A stretch of 64,000 bases of DNA from an uncultured Flavobacteriales bacterium (GTDB lineage: Bacteria > Bacteroidota > Bacteroidia > Flavobacteriales_G > Salibacteraceae), in assembly GCA_905479105.1 (NCBI GenBank), contig CAJQLE010000004.1, positions 434,001 through 498,000 of the forward strand. Reading direction: 5' to 3'. The notes beneath the pieces were generated by a model. That model saw only the letters and a list, made by a program, of their open reading frames with translations, was not told the DNA's origin and did no database searches. Shown here piece by piece: positions 53,108 to 61,883 of the stretch (the stretch's first letter is position 1; each line of letters starts with the position of its first letter). The translations under genes and the position numbers were made by a program.

Positions 53108-54652
53108 ATGGTAAATAAGTCTTTTTCGCCAATGATACGCGTTTTTCACGGGCGAACCGCGCCAGAGCCAGCAACATTGGCAGGATATGGTAGCATTATT
53201 CATACGTTAGAAATGCCCATACCAATGCCTGACGTGCTTTCACTTATCAGCACCAAAAAAAGGAAATACACCGTAGAAAGGTGGCAGGTTTTCACACCCC
53301 GCCATCAGCCAGAGGATACACTGTATAAGCAATTGGTTTTTGCGCTCAAGTATGAGGGGGTAAATCTATTGGTATTCAAAAAGCTAAGTGAAATCTTAAG
53401 TGAAAACGAAAAGGTTGCACTGGTCACTCAAGAACGCACAGGAATATATAGCCGAAAAATTTGGTTTTTGTTGGAATGGGCAAGTAATGAAGAACTCCCC
53501 ATTCAAGATTTATCCAGTGGTAATTTTATAAACGTTATTGACGATTCATTGCAATATGCATTGAGCAAAGGCGAAAACTCAAGCAGGCATAGAGTAATCA
53601 ATAACTTACCAGGTACACCCGCATTTTGCCCGCTGGTGCGTAAGACAGAAAAGCTGAAGGCATTGCAAGATAAAGACCTCTCAAAAAAGAAAAACACTTA
53701 CCTAAACAGTGTGCACAAAAGTGTGCTTCAACGGGCTTCTACATTTTTACTTTTAAAGGATTCGAAGGCATCCTTCAGCATAGAAGGCGAAAGCCCAAAA
53801 AGCAAGCGTGCCGCACGATGGGGACAAGCTATTGGGCAGGCTGGCATGCAAGATTTAGATGAAAAAGAACTGCTACGCTTGCAACAACAAGTCATTGAAA
53901 ACAGCCGATTCATCACCATGGGTTTTCGCACAGACGGAGGTTTTGTTGGGGAACATGATCGAGAAACCGGTGAACCGCTCCCTGATCATATTTCTGCCCG
54001 ATGGCAAGATTTGGATGCCTTGATAGATGGCTTGTTGCAGACAAGTAAAAAACTAGAAATGGATGAGATTGATGCTGTAGTTGCTGCAGCCACTATAGCA
54101 TTTGGTTTTGTGTTCATTCATCCATATGCGGATGGCAATGGTCGTATTCATCGCTATCTTATTCACCATATTTTAGCCCGAAAGGGATTCGCCCAACAAG
54201 GTGTTATTTTCCCAGTATCAGCAGCAATTCTGGAACGAATTGATGACTACCGAAAGGTGCTTGAGTCTTATTCTCACCCATTGCTTGATCTTGTTGAGTG
54301 GCGATCAACCAAAAATCACAATGTAGAAGTGCTGAACGAAACCGCAGATCTTTACCGATACTTTGATGCCACATCTCAAGCGGAGTTTTTGTACGAATGT
54401 GTGGAAGAGACCTTGGAAAAAATTATTCCCGAAGAAGTAAACTATTTAAGGAAGTATGATGAGTTTAAGCAATTCATTGATGAAGAGTTTGAGATGCCAG
54501 ATAAACTTGTTGCAAGCTTATGTCGTTACTTGGAACAGAATGGTGGTGCTCTTTCACAGAAAAGAAGGCAAATGGAATTCAGTGCACTATCAGACCAAGA
54601 AGTAGTAGCTATTGAGAATGAATATCAAATGATTTTTGAAATTGAATCGTGA
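53108..54652 (+). CDS. Class II Fic-domain protein
   Basis: A 514-residue Fic protein. The catalytic loop is HPYADGNGRIHRYL at about residue 337, matching H-P-F-x-x-G-N-G-R-x-x-R, so AMP (or other nucleotide) transfer to target hydroxyls is expected. About 115 residues upstream, SFSIEG fits the inhibitory motif S/T-x-x-x-E-G/N of self-inhibited class II Fic proteins. The N-terminal domain (about 1-200) and the C-terminal helical region (ending LVASLCRYLEQNGGALS) are less typical and may be regulatory. Flanking REP-like repeats hint that it moved as a unit. Target unknown. Confidence 0.88.
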   Translation: MVNKSFSPMIRVFHGRTAPEPATLAGYGSIIHTLEMPIPMPDVLSLISTKKRKYTVERWQVFTPRHQPEDTLYKQLVFALKYEGVNLLVFKKLSEILSENEKVALVTQERTGIYSRKIWFLLEWASNEELPIQDLSSGNFINVIDDSLQYALSKGENSSRHRVINNLPGTPAFCPLVRKTEKLKALQDKDLSKKKNTYLNSVHKSVLQRASTFLLLKDSKASFSIEGESPKSKRAARWGQAIGQAGMQDLDEKELLRLQQQVIENSRFITMGFRTDGGFVGEHDRETGEPLPDHISARWQDLDALIDGLLQTSKKLEMDEIDAVVAAATIAFGFVFIHPYADGNGRIHRYLIHHILARKGFAQQGVIFPVSAAILERIDDYRKVLESYSHPLLDLVEWRSTKNHNVEVLNETADLYRYFDATSQAEFLYECVEETLEKIIPEEVNYLRKYDEFKQFIDEEFEMPDKLVASLCRYLEQNGGALSQKRRQMEFSALSDQEVVAIENEYQMIFEIES

Positions 54653-54670
54653 GGTTTACAAGGTGTTTCC

Positions 54671-54705
54671 GATCCACACGCGTTACAAACGCGTGCGAGG
54701 GGGGA
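54671..54705 (+). repeat. REP-like repeat, copy downstream of Fic gene
   Basis: GATCCACACGCGTTACAAAC, then GCGTGCGAGGGGGGAG. It includes a perfect palindrome CACGCGTT-ACA-AACGCGTG and matches the copy at 52927 at most positions, in the same orientation. Confidence 0.65.
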
Positions 54706-54866
54706 GTTAAAGCGATCATCAATTATTTAGGTCAATAGCAACACCGAGGTATTACGTGTTTTCATCGAATAGAAAATGGTTATAAAGCACGGACTTAAAC
54801 ATCTAAAGCCTTCCTACGTTTTTTAAGCCAGAACCTCTAGGTAGAATATATCAGAAAGAATGCCCT

Positions 54867-55754
54867 ATGAATTTATTGAATAAGCTATATCAAATTTTTC
54901 TGTCTGAATACGCCAAAAGGCGGATTGAAAAAACAATACTCTATGTTGCGTTAATTGGCTTTTTCATCCACTTAATTTTAATTTACCTATCAAAATTCAG
55001 TATTGTAAATTTTCATTTAGAATCAGAATTATTAAAAAATCCAATTTCAGCAATTTACACTCCATTCTCATTCATACTTATTTATGAAGTTTTCTTGTTG
55101 ATCTATTACTTGCCAAAGTCCTTTACCACCTATATCACTAAACAGTATGAGATTATAACACTTATTATTATCCGAAAATTGTTTAAGGATCTATCAGCCC
55201 TTGAATTGACCTCAAATTGGTTTGATATAAAAGGAGATTTACAGTTCACCTATGATATTTTAGCATCAATCATTCTTTTCTATCTCATCTTTCAGTTCGA
55301 AAAACAAGGAAGGCAGAAACCACATCCACAAAATGAGAATGAACCCAGAATTGAACGATTCATTCTGACAAAGAGAATAATTGCCCTGGTTTTAGTTCCA
55401 ATATTTTTTTCACTGGCTTCGATTACACTTTTTAACTGGGTATCAGATATCTCTTTTACATCGAATAATTTGCCCGGTTTTGAAACCATTAATGGTTTAT
55501 TCTTTGATCAGTTTTTTACCGTTCTAATATTGGTGGATGTTGTCCTACTACTGATATCGTTTTTTTATACAGATAAATTCCATAAAATAATCCGTAATTC
55601 TGGTTTTGTAGTGTCAACGATTTTAATCCGAATGTCATTCGGAGTGAGCGGATTGATAAGTACAATTTTAATTGTACTGGCTGTTCTTTTTGGATTAGCT
55701 ATAATAACAATCCATAATAAATACGAGAAAAACACTTTGCCTAACACCGAATAA
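54867..55754 (+). CDS. Polytopic membrane protein of unknown function
   Basis: A 295-residue protein with about seven hydrophobic segments, starting after a short amphipathic N-terminus (LLNKLYQIFLSEYAKRRIEK). A hydrophilic Gln/Asn-rich loop (KQGRQKPHPQNENEPRIER) separates the first four and later segments. No conserved catalytic motif is evident. It sits in the accessory patch with the Fic gene, in an AT-rich context, and may have been acquired. Confidence 0.5.
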   Translation: MNLLNKLYQIFLSEYAKRRIEKTILYVALIGFFIHLILIYLSKFSIVNFHLESELLKNPISAIYTPFSFILIYEVFLLIYYLPKSFTTYITKQYEIITLIIIRKLFKDLSALELTSNWFDIKGDLQFTYDILASIILFYLIFQFEKQGRQKPHPQNENEPRIERFILTKRIIALVLVPIFFSLASITLFNWVSDISFTSNNLPGFETINGLFFDQFFTVLILVDVVLLLISFFYTDKFHKIIRNSGFVVSTILIRMSFGVSGLISTILIVLAVLFGLAIITIHNKYEKNTLPNTE

Positions 55755-55884
55755 AATGAATTGCATAGCCCCACCACTAATCTTATGCAAACCTTCGTTT
55801 ACAGGCCTACCAGCTGGTAATGGCGAACTTTGATTAAAATCGTCCACCTTGAATACGAACATCTACACATCGTAAAAAGTAAGC

Positions 55885-56574
55885 ATGGCAAATATTACAT
55901 ACCTAGACGAATCAGTTTTTCAGTTTTTAAAGGCATTAGAAGGAAATAATAACCGAGAGTGGTTCGCGAAAAACAAGCCGAAATATGTTGCGGCCAATGA
56001 TCATTTCAAAGCGCTTGCTGAAGAGATAAATGTGGGCATGCAAAAGCAAGACAACATTGAAAAAATGAAGTTGTATCGCATCTACCGTGACGTCCGTTTT
56101 TCGAAAAGTAAAGAACCGTATAAAAATAGTTTCTCTGGTGGGTTTAGTCGTAAAACCAAGGCGTTGAGAGGCGGTTATTATTTTCATTTAGAGCCTGGCG
56201 GCAAGTCGATGGTGGGAGGTGGATTCTGGCAGCCTGAAGCATCGGATTTGAAAAGGATTCGTGAAGAAATTGCTGCTGATGCGACTCCACTTCGTAAGAT
56301 TATCAATTCCTCTAGTTTTAAAACACACTTTGGAGAATTAGGAGGAGAGCAATTGAAGACAGCACCGAAGGGTTTCCCAAAAGATCATCCAGATATTGAT
56401 TTATTGCGCTACAAGTCTTTCATTGTTTCCAAATATTTCACCGATAAAGAAGTCGAGACGCCTGGTTTTTCTGAGGAGGTGTTGAAATATTTCAACGCTA
56501 CCCGTCCTTTCTTTGATTACATGAGTGAGGTGTTAACTACAGATGTCAATGGAGTATCTCTGCTTGACAAATAG
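55885..56574 (+). CDS. DUF2461-family protein
   Basis: A 229-residue protein following the DUF2461 plan: LKALEGNNNREWFAKNKPKY near the start, KLYRIYRDVRFSKSKEPYK with KNSFSGGFSR, then GGYYFHLEPGGKSMVGGGFW and PEASDLKRIREEI. The N-N-x-x-W-F-x-x-N and Y-R-D-x-R-F/Y-S-x-x-K-x-P-Y-K signatures are diagnostic. No biochemical role is established. First gene of a plus-strand run with the FAD monooxygenase 22 bp downstream, a likely operon. Confidence 0.9.
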   Translation: MANITYLDESVFQFLKALEGNNNREWFAKNKPKYVAANDHFKALAEEINVGMQKQDNIEKMKLYRIYRDVRFSKSKEPYKNSFSGGFSRKTKALRGGYYFHLEPGGKSMVGGGFWQPEASDLKRIREEIAADATPLRKIINSSSFKTHFGELGGEQLKTAPKGFPKDHPDIDLLRYKSFIVSKYFTDKEVETPGFSEEVLKYFNATRPFFDYMSEVLTTDVNGVSLLDK

Positions 56575-56595
56575 GATGGATAAGAGCATGTTTTG

Positions 56596-58053
56596 ATGAA
56601 AGATGTCGAAAACATAAAAGATAGCTGGACTATTTGTGAGGAATGTCAAGGACGCGGTAAAAAAAGTCAGAGGCTACGCAAGAAAGCCAAACTTCGCTAC
56701 AAGCTGGCATTGGATGAATTTGAGAAAACAGGGGCTATTGGAACACCTCCCGATCGACCTAAGGGTCACTTAAACTCATGTTCGAACTGTGGCGGATCTG
56801 GATTGATTCCTTCCGTTACTCATCCTATAGCAGATGCAGAAAACTATCCACATGTTGCCATTATTGGCGGTGGTATTGGAGGAGTGGCTTTGGCTGTAGC
56901 TTGTTTGCATCGCGGTATTCCTTTCACCCTTTATGAGCGTGACAGTGCCTTCGATACTCGATCTCAAGGCTATGGCCTCACGTTGCAACAAGCTAGCAAA
57001 GCGATCGAGGGATTGGGCATTTTCTCATTAGAACAAGGCGTGATTTCAACACGACATATAGTTCACACCACCGATGGAAAAGTGATTGGAGAATGGGGCA
57101 GGAGAAAGTGGGTGCATTCAGATGCGAATACGGCTCCGAAGCGCACAAATGTGCATATCGCTCGACAGGCTTTACGCTACGAGCTGCTTGAACAACTCGG
57201 TGGACACGATGCGGTGCAGTGGGGACACCAATTGATAGATTTTAAGGAAAATGAGGGGTCGGGTGTTGAACTCAGCTTTCAAGTGAATGGTGAAATGAAA
57301 AGCGCCAAGGCAGACCTTGTAGTTGGAGCCGATGGTATTCGCAGTTCCGTTCGGAAGTTGCTGATTGGAGATGAAATTAGCCCTTTGCGTTACCTCGGTT
57401 GCATTGTGATTTTGGGCATTTGTCCACTGGAAGCGCTAAAAAGTGTTGAGAGTTCGCTGCTAGATTCTGCCACGGTATTTCAAACCGCCAATGGCAATGA
57501 GCGGATTTACATTATGCCTTACGCGTCAGACTCGGTGATGTGGCAGCTCAGTTTCCCAATGCCAGAAAAGGAAGCGATGGCCTTAAGTGCCCAAGGAGCT
57601 CATGCGCTGAAGGAAGAAGCATGTAGAAGAACTCAATGGCACGATCCCATTCCACAGATATTGGCAGCGACTCTAGAAACTCAGGTTTCTGGTTATCCCG
57701 TGTATGACCGAGAATTGCTAAACTCGGCATGGTTGGAGAAAGCGAAGCAAGTAACACTGATCGGAGATGCCGCTCACCCTATGAGTCCATTCAAAGGACA
57801 AGGTGCGAATCAAGCTCTACTGGATGCTTTGGCACTTGCTCGATGGATTTCAATAGGATGTAGACCTTTATCTCAATGGAGAGAAATAGGAGTGAGGGAG
57901 AGCGTATTGTCTGAGTTTGAATCAGAAATGATAGAACGCAGCGCACCCAAAGTAATAGATTCAGCAGAGGCAGCAGAGTACCTTCATTCCGAAAATGTGC
58001 TTCGAGAGGGTGATGAGCCTAGAGGAAGTTATTTAAAGAGAAAAGATGAATAA
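56596..58053 (+). CDS. FAD-dependent monooxygenase with N-terminal DnaJ-type zinc finger
   Basis: A 485-residue fusion. Residues 15-75 have two C-x-x-C-x-G-x-G motifs (CEECQGRG and CSNCGGSG), resembling the DnaJ zinc module, separated by a basic helix. From about 88 the FAD-binding fold starts: HVAIIGGGIGGVALAVACLH (G-x-G-x-x-G), with DLVVGADGIRSSVRKL in the middle and LIGDAAHPMSPFKGQGANQA, the G-D-A-A-H-x-x-x-P-x-x-G-x-G motif of aromatic hydroxylases. Uses NAD(P)H and O2 on an unknown substrate. ATG at 56596; the next gene starts 2 bp after its stop. Confidence 0.88.
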   Translation: MKDVENIKDSWTICEECQGRGKKSQRLRKKAKLRYKLALDEFEKTGAIGTPPDRPKGHLNSCSNCGGSGLIPSVTHPIADAENYPHVAIIGGGIGGVALAVACLHRGIPFTLYERDSAFDTRSQGYGLTLQQASKAIEGLGIFSLEQGVISTRHIVHTTDGKVIGEWGRRKWVHSDANTAPKRTNVHIARQALRYELLEQLGGHDAVQWGHQLIDFKENEGSGVELSFQVNGEMKSAKADLVVGADGIRSSVRKLLIGDEISPLRYLGCIVILGICPLEALKSVESSLLDSATVFQTANGNERIYIMPYASDSVMWQLSFPMPEKEAMALSAQGAHALKEEACRRTQWHDPIPQILAATLETQVSGYPVYDRELLNSAWLEKAKQVTLIGDAAHPMSPFKGQGANQALLDALALARWISIGCRPLSQWREIGVRESVLSEFESEMIERSAPKVIDSAEAAEYLHSENVLREGDEPRGSYLKRKDE

Positions 58054-58055
58054 CC

Positions 58056-58628
58056 ATGACTTTGAAACCTCGCAGTATCGATCTTTCGTTTGAAGATTTA
58101 TTTTTAAAAACACACCTTCACAGCCAGAGCAGCAATGCAATCAAATGCCCGATAATGGAGAATATTTCAAATAGAGCTTTAATCAGTCGACTTTATAGTA
58201 CAGCCAACCAACAATTGGAGGATGCGAACTTTGATACTGAAAATTGGTCAGAATGGTATCAAGTGGTTCAAGGACTAACGGGTCCTGAAAAGATGGTGTT
58301 TGTGATCGTGAAACTCAATCAAACCGTTACAAATGGAGGTTTTGCAGAATTTTATGAAACATCATACGGCATATTTGCTCCGGAAATCATTCATGCGCTG
58401 AATGAAATTAAGGCTACGGCCTCCGCTGAAATTGTTTCCAACTCTTTGCCAATGGTAAATCCAATGGGACTTTTGGATGACGCTTACAAGGCATTTGTTT
58501 TTAAACTTCAGTTATCGGATTCACAACGGACACTGCTTCAATCTTTGGATATTCGTTACGACCAATTGCAAGACCAGGAAAATTTGGAGGATCTTCTAGG
58601 GAATTATTTACAAGAGATGATCAAATGA
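58056..58628 (+). CDS. DMP19/DUF4375-like protein
   Basis: A 190-residue (or 157-residue, if starting at ATG 58155) soluble protein. GPEKMVFVIVKLNQTVTNGG and FAEFYETSYGIFAPEIIHAL match the DUF4375 pattern (x-N-G-G-F-x-Q-F/Y-x-x-N/T-x-x-G). Relatives include the DMP19-like group, some of which are DNA-mimic proteins; acidic surface residues in the C-terminal half (QDQENLEDLLGNYLQEM) are compatible but not proof. The first 33 residues show no domain and may be untranslated. Two bp from the monooxygenase stop, hence co-transcribed. Confidence 0.65.
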   Translation: MTLKPRSIDLSFEDLFLKTHLHSQSSNAIKCPIMENISNRALISRLYSTANQQLEDANFDTENWSEWYQVVQGLTGPEKMVFVIVKLNQTVTNGGFAEFYETSYGIFAPEIIHALNEIKATASAEIVSNSLPMVNPMGLLDDAYKAFVFKLQLSDSQRTLLQSLDIRYDQLQDQENLEDLLGNYLQEMIK

Positions 58629-58656
58629 CATTATCATAAGGAAGGGCGTCTTGCCA

Positions 58657-59160
58657 ATGCGTAAAACAACTAATACATTGACTTCTCAAAATCAACCTTC
58701 CTCATTGATTCGTGCAACAGCAGTTGACGATGCAACTGCGATAAGTAAGATGATTATCAGGAATGTAGACCATTTTCATTGTGATAATTACACGGCTGAG
58801 GAACTTGAAATATGGCGAAGAGGTTACTCCATCTTTGAAGTTGAAAAGCAGATTCAAAACAGGCAATCCTTCGTTTTGGAATATGACGAGCACATAGCTG
58901 CGTCAATACAATTTGATGCTCCTGAAATCAAAGGGTTTTATGTCGACCCGAAGTATAAAGGAATGGGGTTTGGCAAAACGCTCTTCAATTTCTTGCTATC
59001 AAACTTGAAAGAAAATGGATACAACCATGTGGAATTGACCAGTAATAAATGGACAGTAGACTTTTATGAAAAGTTTGGCTTTGAAGTCATTGGCGAGGAA
59101 ATCGTCTATTGGGAAAAGCATCCGTTTACGGAGTACAGAATGATTAAAAAGAATAGGTAA
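58657..59160 (+). CDS. GNAT-family N-acetyltransferase
   Basis: A 167-residue acetyltransferase. The acetyl-CoA motif A is FYVDPKYKGMGFGKTLFNFL (V-x-P-x-x-x-x-x-G-x-G/A), with DFYEKFGFEVIGEEIVYW as motif B at the C-terminus and RATAVDDATAISKMI as the starting strand-helix. Small amines or protein N-termini are possible acceptors. ATG at 58657 (TTG two codons earlier also possible). It is the last gene of the plus-strand run that began with the DUF2461 gene. Confidence 0.8.
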   Translation: MRKTTNTLTSQNQPSSLIRATAVDDATAISKMIIRNVDHFHCDNYTAEELEIWRRGYSIFEVEKQIQNRQSFVLEYDEHIAASIQFDAPEIKGFYVDPKYKGMGFGKTLFNFLLSNLKENGYNHVELTSNKWTVDFYEKFGFEVIGEEIVYWEKHPFTEYRMIKKNR

Positions 59161-59201
59161 GGCATTCACTCAAGTAGAGCTCCACCGCACAAAATATATT
59201 T

Positions 59202-60623
59202 CTATCCCTCAATCAACTCTAACAAAGCTACATTCTCCACATGACTCGTGTGTGGAAACATGTCTACCGGCTGAATCTGAACCACATTGTATTTGTGTTT
59301 CATTAAAGCAATGTCTCTAGCCTGAGTGGAAGGATCGCAACTCACATATACGATGCGCTTTGGCTCGGCTTCCAAAATTCTGTCAATCACATCGCTGTGC
59401 ATTCCTGCGCGCGGTGGATCGGTAATAAGTACATCGGGTTTGCCATTTTCTTCAATGAATGCTGGTGTAAGCACGTCCTTCATGTCTCCAGCAAAGAAGG
59501 AACAGTTTTCAACGTCATTCAAAGCAGCGTTTTTAAACGCATCTTCAATGGCTTCAGGAACGTATTCAACACCCACCACTTTAGCGGCTTGCTTGGCGAC
59601 AAAGAGCGCTATAGTTCCAGCGCCAGTGTATAAGTCATAAACTGTGTCTGTAGATTTTATCCCAGCCCAATTGTAAACTATTTCATACAGCTTCTCGGCT
59701 TGATTACTGTTGGTTTGAAAGAAGCTTTTGGGGCCGATGATGTAATCGACAGATCCTTGGTTATCTGGACGCTGGAAAGTCTCAATGATGTTTTCATTTC
59801 CATGAAATAACTGGGCAGGGCAATCGCTGAAAGAGTCGTTTACCTTATTGTTTACAATGATCCAAAACGATTCAATTTCAGGAAAGCGATCCACCATTTT
59901 CTGGCAAAGTGCATCCGTTTCTTCTGATCGCTCCTTGATGATCATCAGTATCATCCATTGGCCTTTGCGGTTGTTTCTTAACACAACATTTCGCATGATA
60001 CCAACTTGATTTCTTGGGTGATAAAATGAAATACCTGCGCTCAATGCCTCATCATAGATGAAGTTGCGCATATCATTGTGTAGCGTGTTTTGCAAATGAC
60101 ACTCATTGACATGCAATACCCAATCAAACCTGCCCGGAACGTGAAAGCCAAGGGCAGGGGTCTTTTTAATTTCTGGAGAACTCAACTCTTCAGGAGTGAG
60201 GTACCGTTCACTCACAAAAGTGTACTCCATTTTATTCCGGTAATGAAATGTCTCGTTAGAGCCAAGAATAGGCAAGTGGTTCACATCTTCAATTCCTCCG
60301 ATGCGTCTCATTTGCTGAAGAACGCCTCTTTCTTTAAGCTCTATTTGTTTCGCGTAATTCAAGTTTTGCCAGCTGCATCCACCGCAATGGTCAAAGTGCT
60401 CACAAAGAGGTTGAATGCGATCAGCTGATTTACTTTCTATCGTTTTTAAAAAGCCCTCTTGATAGTTTTTCTTGCTTTTCCTTATCTGAATGGACACCAC
60501 ATCTCCAGGCACAGCGCCCGAAGTCATAAAGGTTTGGCCATCTTTTTTACCAATGACTTTTCCTTTAGCGCCAATATCAACGATCTCAATTCCTTCTACA
60601 ATGCTTCCTTTCTTCACGGTCAA
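59202..60623 (-). CDS. rlmD: 23S rRNA (uracil-C5)-methyltransferase, RlmD/TrmA family
   Basis: A 473-residue RNA m5U methyltransferase. The TRAM domain (residues 1-60, IVDIGAKGKVIGKKDGQTF) is followed by CEHFDHCGGCSWQ, supplying Cys ligands for an iron-sulfur cluster. The methyltransferase core has DTVYDLYTGAGTIALFVAKQ (SAM motif I), ITDPPRAGMHSD and YVSCDPSTQARDI with the catalytic Cys. RlmD modifies U1939, but RlmCD/TrmA-like specificity is not excluded. Its start overlaps the hemerythrin stop by 4 bp, making it the last gene of a five-gene operon. Confidence 0.9.
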   Translation of the reverse strand: MTVKKGSIVEGIEIVDIGAKGKVIGKKDGQTFMTSGAVPGDVVSIQIRKSKKNYQEGFLKTIESKSADRIQPLCEHFDHCGGCSWQNLNYAKQIELKERGVLQQMRRIGGIEDVNHLPILGSNETFHYRNKMEYTFVSERYLTPEELSSPEIKKTPALGFHVPGRFDWVLHVNECHLQNTLHNDMRNFIYDEALSAGISFYHPRNQVGIMRNVVLRNNRKGQWMILMIIKERSEETDALCQKMVDRFPEIESFWIIVNNKVNDSFSDCPAQLFHGNENIIETFQRPDNQGSVDYIIGPKSFFQTNSNQAEKLYEIVYNWAGIKSTDTVYDLYTGAGTIALFVAKQAAKVVGVEYVPEAIEDAFKNAALNDVENCSFFAGDMKDVLTPAFIEENGKPDVLITDPPRAGMHSDVIDRILEAEPKRIVYVSCDPSTQARDIALMKHKYNVVQIQPVDMFPHTSHVENVALLELIEG

Positions 60624-61069
60624 TGTTTAAATGCGGTTGTACTTAGCGCGATTTTATGGAGGAGAGGCTCATCAGCATGCTTTTGGATCAATTCAAAAAG
60701 TTCGCGTTCCTCTTGCCTTACATGCTGTTCAATCAATTTGCCTAATTCATCCATGAGCCAAGCTTGATTCGCTTCACCCTGTATTTTTTGAAATAAGTTT
60801 TCAATCTCTGTATGATCATCTTGGAGCATATAGATCAGCTGATCAATCTCCTCAGAAACACCACTTATTAGAGGGAAAAGTTCCTCTTCCTCAAAGTCAA
60901 TATGCGGCTTCAAAATGCTTGAATAAACAGATACGGCATACTTTATTTTTCCTAGAATATCATTTGGTAGCTTGGGATAATCAGGAGCGTCAACCTTTAA
61001 TAATTGAGCCATTACCAAGATTTCATGATGTTCTTTGCTAAATGGTATGAGTGCCTCATGGCGTTTCAT
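60620..61069 (-). CDS. Hemerythrin-like metal-binding protein
   Basis: A 149-residue four-helix bundle with the metal-ligand pattern of the hemerythrin family: FSKEHHEILVMAQLL, HIDFEEEELFPLI, DDHTEIENLF and EQHVRQEERELFELI, giving His and Glu at the expected spacing. It could bind a di-iron site and sense or scavenge O2, NO or iron. The start overlaps the following HEAT-like gene's stop and its own stop overlaps rlmD, both by 4 bp. A role in protecting the Fe-S enzyme RlmD is an inference from the operon. Confidence 0.85.
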   Translation of the reverse strand: MKRHEALIPFSKEHHEILVMAQLLKVDAPDYPKLPNDILGKIKYAVSVYSSILKPHIDFEEEELFPLISGVSEEIDQLIYMLQDDHTEIENLFQKIQGEANQAWLMDELGKLIEQHVRQEERELFELIQKHADEPLLHKIALSTTAFKH

Positions 61070-61593
61070 TGTTCACCCAAAAGTTTATCGAGTAATAGTT
61101 GACGTAAGCTGCCTAAAACAACTTGTGTTTCACTTTTTATTTCAACCGCTTTATCCATCTTTTGAATGGCAGAGGTGAGGCCAGCGTCATTATCAAACTC
61201 AAGGTGTTCAATGATTGTGATGACTTCTATTACAGTCATATAATCACCATTGATGGCAGTATCGATTAAAATATCGATGTGCTCGGTTACGTCAAGTCCA
61301 GACTGCCAAATACTTGTTAATACAGCCGCTTGAATGTCGAAATATTTTTTGTTCTCTAGCATAGAAATCAATGGGTCGATACAATTGGGGTCTTTCAAGT
61401 TATGAATGGTTTTCTCCAATAGCATTTGCACGTCAGAGCCCATATGTCCTAACATTATTTCGAACATCGGTTCAATCATCTCAGGAGAACCTTCATGCGG
61501 AACCAGCTTCAATGCGCCAATTATTCTTCTCTCATTCTTTGACTTTAAGTCGTCAATAATTTTCGTTTCAATTTTTGCTCTTTCTTCTTCCAT
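61066..61593 (-). CDS. HEAT-like alpha-helical repeat protein
   Basis: A 175-residue all-helical protein of repeated helix pairs: NERRIIGALKLVPHEGSPEM, HNLKDPNCIDPLISMLEN and YFDIQAAVLTSIWQSGLD, in the style of HEAT repeats. No catalytic residues are evident; such proteins usually act as scaffolds. I do not assign a named family. The gene is in the middle of the five-gene operon, 2 bp after the ABM gene stop. Confidence 0.65.
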   Translation of the reverse strand: MEEERAKIETKIIDDLKSKNERRIIGALKLVPHEGSPEMIEPMFEIMLGHMGSDVQMLLEKTIHNLKDPNCIDPLISMLENKKYFDIQAAVLTSIWQSGLDVTEHIDILIDTAINGDYMTVIEVITIIEHLEFDNDAGLTSAIQKMDKAVEIKSETQVVLGSLRQLLLDKLLGEQ

Positions 61594-61595
61594 AT

Positions 61596-61880
61596 CTATC
61601 TTATTTTCTCAAGGCTCCAAGCTTGAGGTTTGTCATCAAAAAGGATCTTGGTTTTTGCCCAAGTGCTTTTAAATAATTCAGAGTGGCGATACTCTTCAAG
61701 TGCTTCTGGAGATTCCCAAATACTCTGCGTCATGATTATTCTAGGATCATTGATCTCTTGAATCAAGTCAACTTTAGAACAGCCAGGCAAGGCTTCAATT
61801 TTGGGTTTTGCACCCTCAAAGACTTCTATGAACTGATCTATCATTTCTGTCTTAAAGGTCATTTTTACAATTCTAATCAT
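61596..61880 (-). CDS. Antibiotic biosynthesis monooxygenase (ABM)-domain protein
   Basis: A 94-residue ferredoxin-fold protein: MIRIVKMTFKTEMIDQFIEV, GCSKVDLIQEINDPRIIMTQ and WESPEALEEYRHSELFKSTW, the order of the ABM superfamily (quinol monooxygenases, haem-degrading enzymes, YgiN). Those with W-x-S/D-x-x-A-x-x-x-H are often quinol monooxygenases, but many have no shown activity. Three bp separate it from the SAM hydrolase gene upstream in the operon. Confidence 0.78.
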   Translation of the reverse strand: MIRIVKMTFKTEMIDQFIEVFEGAKPKIEALPGCSKVDLIQEINDPRIIMTQSIWESPEALEEYRHSELFKSTWAKTKILFDDKPQAWSLEKIR

Positions 61881-61883
61881 CTA

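Noticed and set aside
55808-55819. Perfect 12-bp palindrome TACCAGCTGGTA before the DUF2461 gene
   Set aside because: Single copy, no matching site elsewhere seen and no promoter elements around it; too little to call an operator.
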